Positions 53,111-62,486 of a stretch of 64,000 nt of DNA are shown piece by piece. Each line of letters starts with the position of its first letter. Position 1 is the first letter of the stretch. Location: the NCBI GenBank assembly GCA_041395945.1, contig JAWKZN010000002.1, positions 372,001 through 436,000 of the forward strand, given 5' to 3'. Source of the DNA: Pseudomonadales bacterium (GTDB taxonomy: Bacteria; Pseudomonadota; Gammaproteobacteria; Pseudomonadales; Azotimanducaceae). The position numbers and the translations under genes were made by a program. The notes beneath the pieces were generated by a model. The model did not search any database and had not been told where the DNA came from. It was given only the letters and a program-made list of their open reading frames with translations.

Positions 53111-54427
53111 TCAGCCTCGATACTGCAATCTGCCCGCAGGTACCGAACGACGCGCAAACTGCAACCTGCTACGCTGCGACGGGACATCGCCGGTTTCCGC
53201 TGAAGCCGAGCTGAGATCTTCCGCTGAAGACGCGGACAGATCTTCAGCGGAAGATACTGAACGGGCTTCCGCCGAAGATTCGGTCCCTCGGCCCTCAATC
53301 GGCCGCCCGTCGGGCCGCGCGAAGTAGTAGCCCTCGGCCGTTGCCCGCAGCCTGAACCCGCCTTCATGCATCTGCCTGTGGTGATGGCTGCAGAGCAGGA
53401 TCAGATTATCGAGGGAGGTTTCTCCGCCGTCGCACCAGTGCCGGATGTGGTGGGCGTCCAGCCAGCGGCTGTGATGACAGCCGGGAAACCGGCAGCTTCG
53501 GTCCCGGGCCGCCAGGGCCCGGCGGATGGCGAGGGGTACGGTGCGCTGTTTGCGGCCCACATCCAGTACTTTCTGGCCGTCCTTGAGGATCGGCACCAGA
53601 GACCCTTCACAGCACAGACGCCGGATGGTCGGTAAGGGCAGGTCCGCTTCGCCGCCGGCGCCGGATAATGCCTGCGCATCCACATGCACCAGGACCTGAT
53701 AGTCGGCGGCCGTCGAGTCAGCGGCCGGGGTTGAACCGCCATCCGCCGCCCTCCCCCGCGCAACCAGTTCCATAAACGCATCCGCCCGGGCGGCTGCGGT
53801 ACCTCGAGCAGGATCTTCCGGCAGCGTCTCCACCATCTGCGTCAGTACCTGTTCTACCAGAGCAAAAGCCTCGGCCGGCAGTTTCACCAGGATCTCCCCC
53901 GAATGGGGATACAGCGCCACCGACCGGGCCTCATGATCCCGCCGCGCGATCTGACCAGCCGTGCGCTCATCCCCATGGCGCAACCGTTTACAGCACTGCT
54001 CCAGCTGCTCCGCCGTCGAGGTCCGGGCATAGGCCAGCAGGTCGGCTTCGTTCGTCTCATCGGCGACGCGCGTGAGCGCCCGGACCTGGGAGTAGGACAG
54101 TTCACCCGATTGGAACGCCGCATCGATCAGAGGCACGAACCACAGCGCTTTCGCGACTCTCAATTTCTCTAAAGCCGTCGTCCGCGACAGCTTGAGTTTG
54201 AAGTCGAGCCACTGGGCACAGTCGGTGCAGCCATAGGCCTGCCAGCCCCGGCGCAGATCGAACTCGCGCAGCAGGCTCAGGAAGCGATGGGTGGCCCGGG
54301 ACACATCGAGCCAGCTCGACTCCAGGGCGGATTCCAGATCATCGATGGGACCGAGGCGGACGATGGGCGACAGGCGATCGGTGTTGGCGAGAAACTCGGC
54401 ACTGGGCAGCGGGGTGTAGTGAGACAT
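53111..54427 (-). CDS. DUF222-HNH endonuclease
   Basis: A 438-residue protein with an N-terminal DUF222 helical domain (about 40-250, WLDFKLKLSRTTALEKLRVAKAL, SYSQVRALTRVA) and a C-terminal HNH nuclease (about 310-375): LAARDRSCRFPGCHHSRWLDAHHIRHWCDGGETSLDNLILLCSHHHRQMHEGG, with the H-N-H residues and zinc-type cysteines. The tail holds SSAED-type repeats. ATG 54427 is chosen because it starts the conserved MSHYTPLPS; the frame is open upstream into the regulatory region. A LexA-type box 23 bases before the ATG suggests induction by DNA damage. Confidence 0.87.
   Translation of the reverse strand: MSHYTPLPSAEFLANTDRLSPIVRLGPIDDLESALESSWLDVSRATHRFLSLLREFDLRRGWQAYGCTDCAQWLDFKLKLSRTTALEKLRVAKALWFVPLIDAAFQSGELSYSQVRALTRVADETNEADLLAYARTSTAEQLEQCCKRLRHGDERTAGQIARRDHEARSVALYPHSGEILVKLPAEAFALVEQVLTQMVETLPEDPARGTAAARADAFMELVARGRAADGGSTPAADSTAADYQVLVHVDAQALSGAGGEADLPLPTIRRLCCEGSLVPILKDGQKVLDVGRKQRTVPLAIRRALAARDRSCRFPGCHHSRWLDAHHIRHWCDGGETSLDNLILLCSHHHRQMHEGGFRLRATAEGYYFARPDGRPIEGRGTESSAEARSVSSAEDLSASSAEDLSSASAETGDVPSQRSRLQFARRSVPAGRLQYRG
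53205..53283 (-). repeat. Tandem SSAED-coding repeats at the end of the HNH gene
   Basis: On the minus strand, 4-5 near-copies of a 24-30-base unit (TCTTCAGCGGAAGAT and variants) encode SSAEARSV, SSAEDLSA, SSAEDLSS and SASAETGD. The unit is partly palindromic (TCTTCAGCGGAAGA). This tail is outside the nuclease fold and is likely to vary between strains. Confidence 0.6.
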
Positions 54428-54449
54428 GGGCGGCTCCGGCTGAAACAGA

Positions 54450-54469
54450 TACTGTATGTACGTACAGTA
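54450..54469. promoter_or_regulatory. LexA (SOS) operator upstream of the HNH endonuclease gene
   Basis: TACTGTATGTACGTACAGTA matches the gammaproteobacterial SOS box core CTGT-N8-ACAG and is palindromic apart from the two central positions. It lies 23 bases before the HNH start, in the promoter region. The rest of 54428-54802 shows no gene. Confidence 0.82.
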
Positions 54470-54802
54470 TTCTACGCCTGAAAGCGCGAAAACCCAATAA
54501 ATACGCTGGTAAAACCGTGTCGGTACTACATCCAATCGGGCTGATTTCCGACCACAACTCCGATCAACCCCAGGAAAAAACGGGACCTGAAGCCCCGCTA
54601 CCGCTTTCCATCCTGATACAGACATCCTGCGCGCTCGCACAGACAACCGCGCATCGGAACTCAAAAGATACAATTCGAACGTCGCGTACTACGCTATGCC
54701 AATGCCTGTAGACGAATCCGAATCGCACGTCACATATGCAACCCGTTAAACGTCTGCTGGAGAGAGTGGGCTTTCTTAACTCCTGGATTTCGGAGCTACC
54801 TG

Positions 54803-55177
54803 ATGATTCGACTACTTATCTGGGCTCTTGTCCTGTTCTATCTGTTTACCGGCCTGTACATCGCCATTCTTCCTCACGACTTCTACCTGAACGCTCCAGG
54901 GGCACAGGAAACCGGTCCATACAACATGCATTTTATCCGCGACGTTGGTTTTGCATTCCTGACCAGTTCCCTGGCCATCGGCTACGGGATCTACTCCGGC
55001 ATCAAGCCCCTCATGGTGTTTGGCGCGCTGTGGCTGCTGGTACATGGTCTCTTCCATCTCAGCCTCTGGGCCGTCCACGGCATGCACTTCGACAGCGCGG
55101 CCGCTATCGACATGGTTGTCGTCTCCATACCGGCTGTTGCAGCATTCGTTCTATGTGCGCGTTACAAGGCAGCGTGA
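54803..55177 (+). CDS. Small four-helix membrane protein
   Basis: A 124-residue integral membrane protein with hydrophobic segments at about 4-22 (LLIWALVLFYLFTGLYIAI), 47-65, 72-92 and 100-120. HFIRDVGFAFLTSSLAIGYG and GALWLLVHGLFHLSLWAVHG look conserved. The ribosome-binding site GGAG is 7 bases before ATG. There is no known domain that I can name with confidence, and the function is unknown. It is convergent with the molybdenum hydroxylase gene. Confidence 0.7.
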   Translation: MIRLLIWALVLFYLFTGLYIAILPHDFYLNAPGAQETGPYNMHFIRDVGFAFLTSSLAIGYGIYSGIKPLMVFGALWLLVHGLFHLSLWAVHGMHFDSAAAIDMVVVSIPAVAAFVLCARYKAA

Positions 55178-55249
55178 AGCTGGGGAGGGTCCTGCAGATG
55201 ATTTCGAGAAGAATCGCCCTCCTCATTACCGTATTCACCACCTCAGCCG

Positions 55250-57490
55250 TTACACGAGTTTAAACCCCGCTTCACTCAGCGGCATCGATCGAATGCGCAC
55301 ACCAGTGGCAGCATATATCGCGTTTGTCACGGCCGGTGCCAGGGGAGGCAGTGCGGGCTCGCCCAGGCCTGTGGAGGGGTTGTCACTCTGAATGAAGTGC
55401 ACGTCGATCTGCGGTGTTGCAGCGATCCGCATGACAGGGTACTGATGAAAGTTGTCCTGCTGGATCACGCCAGCTTTCATGGTGATCTGCTGCAGGGCCA
55501 TGGTGCTCAGCCCGTCGACAACGGATCCCTGAACCTGACTGATCGCACCGCTCATGTTGATGATCGGACCGACGTCCACAGCCACTGTCACTTTATCCAC
55601 ACTGAAATTCCGATCTGCATCCACGGACACTTCCACAATCTCGGCGATGTGCGCCGCATGACAGAAGTAGAAGGCCATTCCCTGGGCTGAGCCTTGCGGC
55701 ATCTGCTTACCCCAGTCCGCTTTCCGGGCCGCGAGTTCTATGACGTCGATGGCCCGGCCCGTGTTGAGCGCATTCACATTGCCTTCGCTGACCCAGCGCC
55801 TGGGCAGCATGAGCTCCCGCAGGAACTCCACGTGATCGCGCCCGGCGAGCACGGCCAGTTCGTGGATAAAGCTCTGCTCAACAAAGGCATTGGTATTGGA
55901 TCCCGGGGCACGCCAGGCCCCGCAGGGTGTGGCGATGTCCATCATGGTCTGGCGGACGCGCGCGTTGCTCAGTGCAGCCATCGAAAATTCATTGCCCGCC
56001 AGGCCGGATCCGATTACCGGCCTCGAACCTTTCCTGAACCCGATGTAATGCTGATCCCATGCAACCAGCTTTCCTTCCGGATTGACGGCCGCCTTCATGT
56101 GCTCAAAACCACCGGCCCTGAAGAAGTCGTTATGAATGTCATCGGTCCGGGTCCAGGTGAGCTTTACCGGAACGCCACCGCGGTGCGAGATCGCCATCGC
56201 TTCGGCGGCGAAGTCGTGAACGGCACGGCGGCCGAAACCGCCGCCCAGGCGTTTCAGATTCACCTTCACGTTGGCTGGATCGACTCCGAGCATGTTCTGC
56301 GCGATCTCTTTCACCTGGGCAGGAAACTGACTGCCCATCCAGATCTCCAGAGTATCCGGCGCACCATTGGTTCCTTGGCGGTAATCGGCCGTGCAGTTCA
56401 TGGGCTCCATGCAGACGTGGGCCACAAAGGGGAACTGGTAGAAGGCTTCCAGCTGCCGATTTCCGGCTTTTGTCAGCTGCTCGTCCACGTCTGATCCGGC
56501 CTTGCGGATATCACCACCGCCTTCACGCGCAATCTGCTGAGCACGCTCAATCATGCTCGACCAGTCATCCTCAGATGCGGACGATTCATCCCACTCAACC
56601 TCGAGTCTGGTTTTTGCATCCAGCACAGACCAGGTGTCGTCTCCGATGATCGCAACCCCGCCGCGCAGCGAAGCCAGCCCCTCCAGAAACTCCATCGAGG
56701 CTTTGCCGGAACGCTCGTCAGGCTGAAGAATGAAGGCGTCAGTGATCCCCGGCAGTTTGCGGATCTCTGCTTCATTGAAGCTGACAGCGGTGCCGCCGAT
56801 CCTCGGGCAGCGCGTATAGCTGGCGTATTTCATTCCGGGAATATCGACGTCGATGCCGAAGTCGGATCGGCCGGTTGCGATCACCAGATTGTCCACACCC
56901 CCGACGGATGTCCCGATAATCGTGTAGGAACGCGGATCCTTGAACGAGAGGGTTTCCGGATCCGGGACGGGCTGTTCGGCAGCAAGTGCTGCGAGCTGGC
57001 CGAAAGTTCGACGCTCGCCGGATGCGTGGATCACCTGGCTGTCTTTTGCTTCGAGGTCTTCCCGATCCACTTCCATGAGCAATGCAGCTGCACCGATCAG
57101 CATTTCCCGGGCCGAAGCACCCATGCGGCGCATCGTGCCGATATCTCTGGGAATCGACGTGGAACCACCGGCACCCTGGAGCCCGTATTTCTGCTGGTCG
57201 ACCGGCGCCTGGATGACCCGCACATCCTCCCATTTCGCGCCCATCTCTTCGGCGATGATCATGGGGAGCGCCGTGGTCACCCCCTGTCCCATCTCCGGCA
57301 GGCTGGAATAGATGGTGATTTCACCGTCGGAGGCGATCTGCACGAAGACGTTCAGTTCCTTCGAATCGATGATCGTGCTGGCTTCCGCCGCCAGTGCAGA
57401 TCCGGGTAGGCTCAGCTCGAGCATCAGCCCGCCGCCGGCCAGTGCCGATACCTTGAGCAGGTTCCGTCTATTCATCCGTATGGCACTCAT
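55250..57490 (-). CDS. Mo-hydroxylase large subunit, isoquinoline 1-oxidoreductase beta-like
   Basis: A 746-residue molybdopterin-binding subunit of the xanthine dehydrogenase family. A Tat signal (NRRNLLKVSALAGGGLMLELSLPGSALA, residues 7-35) suggests export; cofactor-binding regions include LPEMGQGVTTALPMIIAEEMG, LGGGFGRRAVHDFAAEA, PCGAWRAPGSNTNAF and the C-terminal GLGEPALPPLAPAVTNAI with the catalytic Glu. ATG 57490 overlaps the small-subunit stop (ATGA). Members oxidise N-heterocycles or aldehydes; the substrate is unknown. Longer frames upstream are shadows of the small subunit. Confidence 0.9.
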   Translation of the reverse strand: MSAIRMNRRNLLKVSALAGGGLMLELSLPGSALAAEASTIIDSKELNVFVQIASDGEITIYSSLPEMGQGVTTALPMIIAEEMGAKWEDVRVIQAPVDQQKYGLQGAGGSTSIPRDIGTMRRMGASAREMLIGAAALLMEVDREDLEAKDSQVIHASGERRTFGQLAALAAEQPVPDPETLSFKDPRSYTIIGTSVGGVDNLVIATGRSDFGIDVDIPGMKYASYTRCPRIGGTAVSFNEAEIRKLPGITDAFILQPDERSGKASMEFLEGLASLRGGVAIIGDDTWSVLDAKTRLEVEWDESSASEDDWSSMIERAQQIAREGGGDIRKAGSDVDEQLTKAGNRQLEAFYQFPFVAHVCMEPMNCTADYRQGTNGAPDTLEIWMGSQFPAQVKEIAQNMLGVDPANVKVNLKRLGGGFGRRAVHDFAAEAMAISHRGGVPVKLTWTRTDDIHNDFFRAGGFEHMKAAVNPEGKLVAWDQHYIGFRKGSRPVIGSGLAGNEFSMAALSNARVRQTMMDIATPCGAWRAPGSNTNAFVEQSFIHELAVLAGRDHVEFLRELMLPRRWVSEGNVNALNTGRAIDVIELAARKADWGKQMPQGSAQGMAFYFCHAAHIAEIVEVSVDADRNFSVDKVTVAVDVGPIINMSGAISQVQGSVVDGLSTMALQQITMKAGVIQQDNFHQYPVMRIAATPQIDVHFIQSDNPSTGLGEPALPPLAPAVTNAIYAATGVRIRSMPLSEAGFKLV

Positions 57491-57981
57491 CCCTGGACTC
57501 TCCTGTCCGAGTGGTGGTCGACGCTGTAGTAGCCGGCTGCCGTGTGCACGGCCTGTCGAATCCGGATGTAGGTGCCGCATCGGCAGTAGTTGCCGGACAT
57601 TGCCGCATCGATGTCCGCATCGCTGGGTCTGGCGTTCGTTGCCAGCAGCGCCGCCGCCGTCATGATCTGCCCGGCCTGACAGTACCCGCACTGGGGGACA
57701 TCGTGTTCGATCCACGCGGCCTGCAGCGGGTGCAGATCACCGCTATCTTCGAGCCCCTCGATCGTCGTAATCGGGCCCTGCACGGCTGAAACGGGCAGCA
57801 CGCAGGAGCGGACGGCCGTGCCGTTCACATGAACGGTGCATGCGCCGCACTGGGCGATACCACAGCCGTATTTGGTTCCCGTCAGTTTCAGTTTGTCGCG
57901 CAGCACCCACATGAGCGGCATATCAGGACTGACGTCAACCTCATGCACTACTCCGTTCACCGTCAGTTTGAACTTACTCAT
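57487..57981 (-). CDS. 2[2Fe-2S] small subunit of the Mo hydroxylase (IorA-like)
   Basis: A 164-residue electron-transfer subunit with both clusters: plant-type YGCGIAQCGACTVHVNG with a later Cys (RSCVLPV), and the four-helix CGYCQAGQIM with NYCRCGTY. It has no signal peptide, as expected if it is exported with the Tat-targeted large subunit. It is first in the operon and overlaps the large-subunit gene by 4 bases. The length suits this two-subunit enzyme type. Confidence 0.93.
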   Translation of the reverse strand: MSKFKLTVNGVVHEVDVSPDMPLMWVLRDKLKLTGTKYGCGIAQCGACTVHVNGTAVRSCVLPVSAVQGPITTIEGLEDSGDLHPLQAAWIEHDVPQCGYCQAGQIMTAAALLATNARPSDADIDAAMSGNYCRCGTYIRIRQAVHTAAGYYSVDHHSDRRVQG

Positions 57982-58007
57982 CCGTGTCTCCTCATCGATG
58001 AAGCCTG

Positions 58008-58475
58008 TCAGATCCGATCCAGCCGGAACACAGAGATCTGTCCCTGCGCCTCCTCGATCGATGGGAAACCGGCGACGATGTCCGGGTAATCGGGCCGATA
58101 CTTCTCCACATAGGCGTTCAGCACAGGCTGCCAGCCCTCGGTGACCGGCGTAGCCCGAAGCGAGTAGGTTGTATCACCCAGGCGCATCTCGACCGGACCG
58201 CCACTTCCCAGCATCCTGACCCAGCCGCTGTCGCTGGCGCCGACAATGTGCAGATCACCGGCGTGTTCTATGACCCATATGATTACGACACGGGGCAGAG
58301 CGCCTGGAACTTTGAGTCGGATCTCATGAACGGATGAAGTGTCCGGCCATTGTGCAGGCACTTCGGCGGAGGTTCCGCCAATGAAGACGCCGGGCAACGG
58401 ACCTATGGGTGCGGCAATCACCACCACGACCAGAATAGCCGCAATGGCGAGCAGCGCGATCTTCAGTACTTTCAT
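58008..58475 (-). CDS. Hypothetical membrane-anchored protein upstream of the Mo hydroxylase
   Basis: A 155-residue protein with an N-terminal anchor or signal at about 4-25 (VLKIALLAIAAILVVVVIAAPIG) and a soluble part rich in strands, including LRATPVTEGWQPVLNAYVEKYRPDYPDI. This layout is somewhat like deazaflavin/nitroreductase-type split barrels, but the match is too weak to name. ATG 58475 is preferred because the hydrophobic segment starts there. It precedes the Fe-S subunit by 26 bases and may be cotranscribed with it. Confidence 0.6.
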   Translation of the reverse strand: MKVLKIALLAIAAILVVVVIAAPIGPLPGVFIGGTSAEVPAQWPDTSSVHEIRLKVPGALPRVVIIWVIEHAGDLHIVGASDSGWVRMLGSGGPVEMRLGDTTYSLRATPVTEGWQPVLNAYVEKYRPDYPDIVAGFPSIEEAQGQISVFRLDRI

Positions 58476-58526
58476 AAATTTTTCTACATTGAAAACCAAC
58501 AGACTAAAGATCCGGCGTTCAGAACT

Positions 58527-60245
58527 CTACCCTCGCTCGAGCTCTCCAGCCTTCAGCGCCGCGATCATCTCTTCCTTCAACCCGCGCTTGTTGATCTTTC
58601 CGGAAGCGATGCGCGGTAACTGCTCGCTGACGATGTGAATGATGTCCGGCACTTTGAATCTGGCGAGATGTTCGAGCGCGTGCGCCCGCAGTTCCGCTGC
58701 GTTCGGATTCGTTCCCGGTCGATGCATGACGATGGCGGCCACGGTCTCGCCGAGCCGCTCGTCCGGCACACCGAACACCGCGGCTTCGGAGACGGCGGGG
58801 TGATCGCACAGCACGGCTTCCACCTCCTGACAGCCGATGTTCTCACCACCGCGGATGATCATGTCCTTGGCGCGATCGGTGATGAACACGAAGTCCTGCT
58901 CGTCCATATGGCCGATATCGCCGGAGTGAACCCAGCCATCGGAGAGTGTCTCCGCGGTTGCCTTGGGATTGTTCCAGTATCCCCGGAAGTTCATCGCGCC
59001 CTTGAACCAGATTTCCCCGGTCTGCCCCCGGGGGACCTCGTTGCCGGCAGGATCGACGACCCTGATGGTGACGACCGGTGGGATCGGGCGGCCCGCACTG
59101 CGCGGCCGTTCCAGCAGATCGGTGCCGGAGATCGATGTACCGAGGCCGTTGGTTTCGGTCATTCCGTAGCCGGTACCCGCGACCCCGCCGTTGGGCGTAA
59201 GACGTCTGTTGATCTGCCGCGAGTGCTCAGGCGCCATGGCGGCCCCGCCACCACCAGCCGATTTCAGGCTGCGCAGGTCGTATTTATCGAAGTCAGGCGA
59301 CTGCACCAGTTCCCAGGACATGGTCGGCACCCCGTTGAAACCGGTGATGCGTTCGTCCTGTATCAGGCGTAATGCTGCTTCCGGATCCCACTTGTACATG
59401 CCGACCAGCTTCCGGCCGCCGCGAAAAGAAGACATGAACTGGACGTTCAGCCCCGCAACATGAAACAGCGGCACAGCCAGCATCATGGCCGGGTGAAACT
59501 CAGGAGACGGGTCTGCCAGTTCGGGTGAGAGTTCCACTGCGATGGCTGCACCGCACTCCCAGCCGAGCACCGCGTGGATGATGCTGCGATGGGTCGCGAG
59601 CACGCCCTTCGGATGCGCGGTGGATCCGGAGGTATAGAGAATGGTCGCGTTGGCATCCGGATGCACATCGGGCTCCGGCATGACGTTCGACGCGCCTGCG
59701 ATGAAGGCTTCGAATGAACGCACCTTCGAGTCCGCCGGGTCGTGCGGGGTGCGCATCGTCACTATATCTACCGGATGGGTGTCGGACAGGGGTCGCAATC
59801 GTTCGAGTCGCTCGCTGTCGGCAAAGACCAGCCGGGTACCGCTGTCCGTCAGTCCATAGGCCAGTTCCTCAGTGGTCCACCAGGCATTCATGCACACCGC
59901 AGTAGCACCGATGGAAGTGATGCCCATGAATGCGAAGATCCACTCGGGATAGTTGCGCGCCGCGATGGCGATGCGATCGCCGGGCTGCACACCTTCGCGC
60001 AGCAGTGCATTGGCCACTTCGGCCGCACGCTCCCAGGTCTGCGCAAACGTCCACCGCTGTTCCAGAAACACATAGAAGTCGCGTTGTGCATGCTCAAGAC
60101 TGGAACGGAACAGTTCCCGCAGATTGACAGGTGCATGTCTGAATACGTCGAAGGTCACACCGTCGATGACCTCAGGCCCCATCTCATAGGGCTGGCCTTC
60201 GCCGGTCAGCCTGGCTGTGGCGCGTCTGATGTCGCGGATGTCCAT
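58527..60245 (-). CDS. Acyl-CoA synthetase (AMP-forming)
   Basis: Activates a carboxylic acid with ATP and CoA. The 572-residue protein has the ATP loop ILYTSGSTAHPKGV, the A5 motif GYGMTETN, the adenylation motif GWVHSGDIGHMDEQDFVFITDRAKDMIIRGGENI, and the C-terminal Lys region ASGKINKRGLKEE. ATG 60245 follows AAGGA by 6 bases; the longer frame lacks this. The gene order (synthetase, hypothetical protein, Mo hydroxylase) on one strand hints at a catabolic operon for an aromatic or heterocyclic acid, but the substrate is not readable. Confidence 0.92.
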   Translation of the reverse strand: MDIRDIRRATARLTGEGQPYEMGPEVIDGVTFDVFRHAPVNLRELFRSSLEHAQRDFYVFLEQRWTFAQTWERAAEVANALLREGVQPGDRIAIAARNYPEWIFAFMGITSIGATAVCMNAWWTTEELAYGLTDSGTRLVFADSERLERLRPLSDTHPVDIVTMRTPHDPADSKVRSFEAFIAGASNVMPEPDVHPDANATILYTSGSTAHPKGVLATHRSIIHAVLGWECGAAIAVELSPELADPSPEFHPAMMLAVPLFHVAGLNVQFMSSFRGGRKLVGMYKWDPEAALRLIQDERITGFNGVPTMSWELVQSPDFDKYDLRSLKSAGGGGAAMAPEHSRQINRRLTPNGGVAGTGYGMTETNGLGTSISGTDLLERPRSAGRPIPPVVTIRVVDPAGNEVPRGQTGEIWFKGAMNFRGYWNNPKATAETLSDGWVHSGDIGHMDEQDFVFITDRAKDMIIRGGENIGCQEVEAVLCDHPAVSEAAVFGVPDERLGETVAAIVMHRPGTNPNAAELRAHALEHLARFKVPDIIHIVSEQLPRIASGKINKRGLKEEMIAALKAGELERG

Positions 60246-60403
60246 GGGGGTCCTTAGAGATTGGCCGGTCGATGATTCTGGCATGGACACCCGCACCCGG
60301 CTACTTACGCGTTACTCCTCTTCCGGCTGCTGCACCAGCCGGGCGATGCGCACCGCTTTAGATTGCTAACATGACGCAGATTCCTTCCAACTCGGAGCAC
60401 CAC

Positions 60404-61636
60404 ATGCCCACTACCCGCAAGCTGGAATTCCCAAATACCCGGGGCGAATCCCTCGCTGGCGCCCTGAACCTGCCGGATCGCGAGCCAAGGGCCTGGGTGC
60501 TGTTCGCCCACTGCTTCACCTGCGACCGCAACAGCGTGGCCGCCGCCCGCATCGCCCGGGGGCTGGCTGCGCATGGCTACGCCGTGCTGCGCTTCGATTT
60601 CACCGGTCTCGGGAGTTCGAGCGGTGAATTCGCCAACACCAGCTTCTCTTCCAACGTGGAGGATCTCGTCGCGGCGGCCGATTACCTGCGACGCGAGTAT
60701 CAGGCTCCCGCACTGCTGATCGGTCACAGCCTCGGCGGCACTGCTGTGCTTTCAGCAGCCGGTCAGATTGACGAATGCCGGGCAGTGGTCACCATCGGCG
60801 CTCCGGCGACACCGGAGCACGTTGAAAAGCAGTTCGGCGCCAGTCGGGCGCAGATCGAGCGCGAGGGCGAAGCCGAGGTTTCCCTCGCCGGGCGAAAATT
60901 CCGCATCCGGCGCGCATTCCTGGAAGATCTCAAGCAGCATCCGCTGGCCGACCAGGTCGCGCGCCTGCGTCGCGCGCTGCTGGTGTTTCATGCGCCGCTC
61001 GACGAGGTGGTATCCATTGATGAAGCCGGTCGTATTTTCATGGCGGCCCGTCATCCCAAGAGTTTCGTGTCACTCGACGGTGCGGATCATCTGCTGACCC
61101 GTCTGGCGGATGCACAGTATGTTGCCGACACAATTGCCGCATGGGTGAGTCGTTATCTGTCCCAGGAGGAACCCGTGCGGCCGCCCGTGCAGGGCGGTGA
61201 GGTGCTGGTAGCGGAGGTCAATCAGCGCTTTACCCGGGAGATCACTACGGACGATCACGCCTGGCTCGGAGACGAACCCAAGTCCGCCGGTGGCGACAAT
61301 CTGGGCCCGGATCCCTATGAACATCTGCTGGCAGCACTCGGTGCCTGCACCTCCATGACCCTGCGCATGTACGCAAATCGCAAGGCCTGGCCACTGGACG
61401 ACGTGGAGGTGCGGGTAACCCACGAGCGCCGACACATCGAAGACTGTCAGAACTGCGAAAGCGAAGACGGAAAAGTCGAGGTGCTGAGCCGCCACATCAT
61501 CCTGCAGGGTTCGTTATCTCAGGAACAGCGCAGCCGACTCATGGAGATCGCCGATCGCTGTCCCGTGCACCGCACACTGGAGGCGGACCTGCGGATCGAG
61601 ACGCAGCTGACTGCGGATCGCCAGTCGAGGCGCTGA
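60404..61636 (+). CDS. Bifunctional alpha/beta-hydrolase and OsmC-family protein
   Basis: A 410-residue natural fusion. The N-terminal alpha/beta hydrolase (about 1-255) has VLFAHCFTCDRNS, FDFTGLGSSSGEF and the nucleophile elbow LLIGHSLGGTAV, with DEVV and GADHLL for the acid and His. The C-terminal OsmC-like domain (about 275-410) has the peroxidatic Cys in LGACTSMTLRMYANRK and the resolving Cys in DRCPVHRTL. ATG 60404 follows GGAG. Such fusions are widespread and thought to remove organic hydroperoxides; the role of the hydrolase half is unclear. Confidence 0.92.
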   Translation: MPTTRKLEFPNTRGESLAGALNLPDREPRAWVLFAHCFTCDRNSVAAARIARGLAAHGYAVLRFDFTGLGSSSGEFANTSFSSNVEDLVAAADYLRREYQAPALLIGHSLGGTAVLSAAGQIDECRAVVTIGAPATPEHVEKQFGASRAQIEREGEAEVSLAGRKFRIRRAFLEDLKQHPLADQVARLRRALLVFHAPLDEVVSIDEAGRIFMAARHPKSFVSLDGADHLLTRLADAQYVADTIAAWVSRYLSQEEPVRPPVQGGEVLVAEVNQRFTREITTDDHAWLGDEPKSAGGDNLGPDPYEHLLAALGACTSMTLRMYANRKAWPLDDVEVRVTHERRHIEDCQNCESEDGKVEVLSRHIILQGSLSQEQRSRLMEIADRCPVHRTLEADLRIETQLTADRQSRR

Positions 61637-61711
61637 CGATCCAGGGCTTGTCCCTGCACTGAAGCTGCCGCCAGGCGAGGCAATTCACCAGACCCACAGG
61701 ACCAATCCATC

Positions 61712-62464
61712 ATGCGAATCCTTCTCACCAACGACGACAGTCATGATTCACCGCTGTTTCTCCTCGCCATCACGATCCTGAAGGAATTCGGTGATCTGTC
61801 GATCGTGGTGCCCGCCCAGGAGCAGAGCTGGAAGGGTAAATCCATGACCCGTTTCAGCGAACTCTACGTCGACCGCATCGATCTGCACGGCACACCGGCC
61901 TGGTCGGTCACAGGGACACCGGCCGACTGCGTCAATCTGGCAATCTACAACCTGATGGACGAACCTCCGGACCTGGTGGTGTCGGGTATCAACATCGGGA
62001 TCAACTCCGGCCTCGGGTTTTTCATGGCTTCCGGCACTCTGGGTGCCTGTTTCGAGGCAAACATCGCCCGCATTCCTGCCATTGCCCTGTCCCAGGCGCT
62101 GACACGGGAAGATTTCGGCGCCTGGTACAACACCCGCAGCTTTCCGGAAGCGTCACTCGCGCGCATGCAGGCAGCGACCCGGGAACTGCTGCCGGTCATC
62201 TGGAAAGCGTACGTGCTCGAGCTGAACGAACCGGTCACCTGGAGTTTCAACATTCCGGACCCGCCGCTGCATCCGGAGATCGTGCGTGCACGCCTGGGAC
62301 GGACTTACTACCGCCGCTGCTTTTCCCGGCGCGGAGACCAGTTCTACCACGATCTGCAGCCCTTTGAGATCGACAGCGAACCCGACACGGATCAGGCGGT
62401 GGTAGCCGGTGGCAATGTCAGCGCCACCCGGATCGATCTCAGTGAAATCGGCCAGCGGCTCTGA
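61712..62464 (+). CDS. surE: SurE-type 5'/3'-nucleotidase
   Basis: A 250-residue metal-dependent phosphatase. The N-terminal MRILLTNDDSHDSPL carries the acidic metal pair, and SGINIGINSG carries the conserved Asn; TGTPADCVNLAIYNLM is typical. The usual G-x-x-A-P after the Asp pair is replaced by S-x-x-S-P, so it is a variant SurE. It is near the end of a plus-strand run after the OsmC fusion. Survival-protein activity is inferred from the family. Confidence 0.86.
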   Translation: MRILLTNDDSHDSPLFLLAITILKEFGDLSIVVPAQEQSWKGKSMTRFSELYVDRIDLHGTPAWSVTGTPADCVNLAIYNLMDEPPDLVVSGINIGINSGLGFFMASGTLGACFEANIARIPAIALSQALTREDFGAWYNTRSFPEASLARMQAATRELLPVIWKAYVLELNEPVTWSFNIPDPPLHPEIVRARLGRTYYRRCFSRRGDQFYHDLQPFEIDSEPDTDQAVVAGGNVSATRIDLSEIGQRL

Positions 62465-62486
62465 TACGCATCCTGAAGTCATGCCA

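Noticed and set aside
54803..55177. Toxin or holin
   Set aside because: It is a small membrane protein, but the four helices and conserved His residues do not fit, and no partner gene is present.
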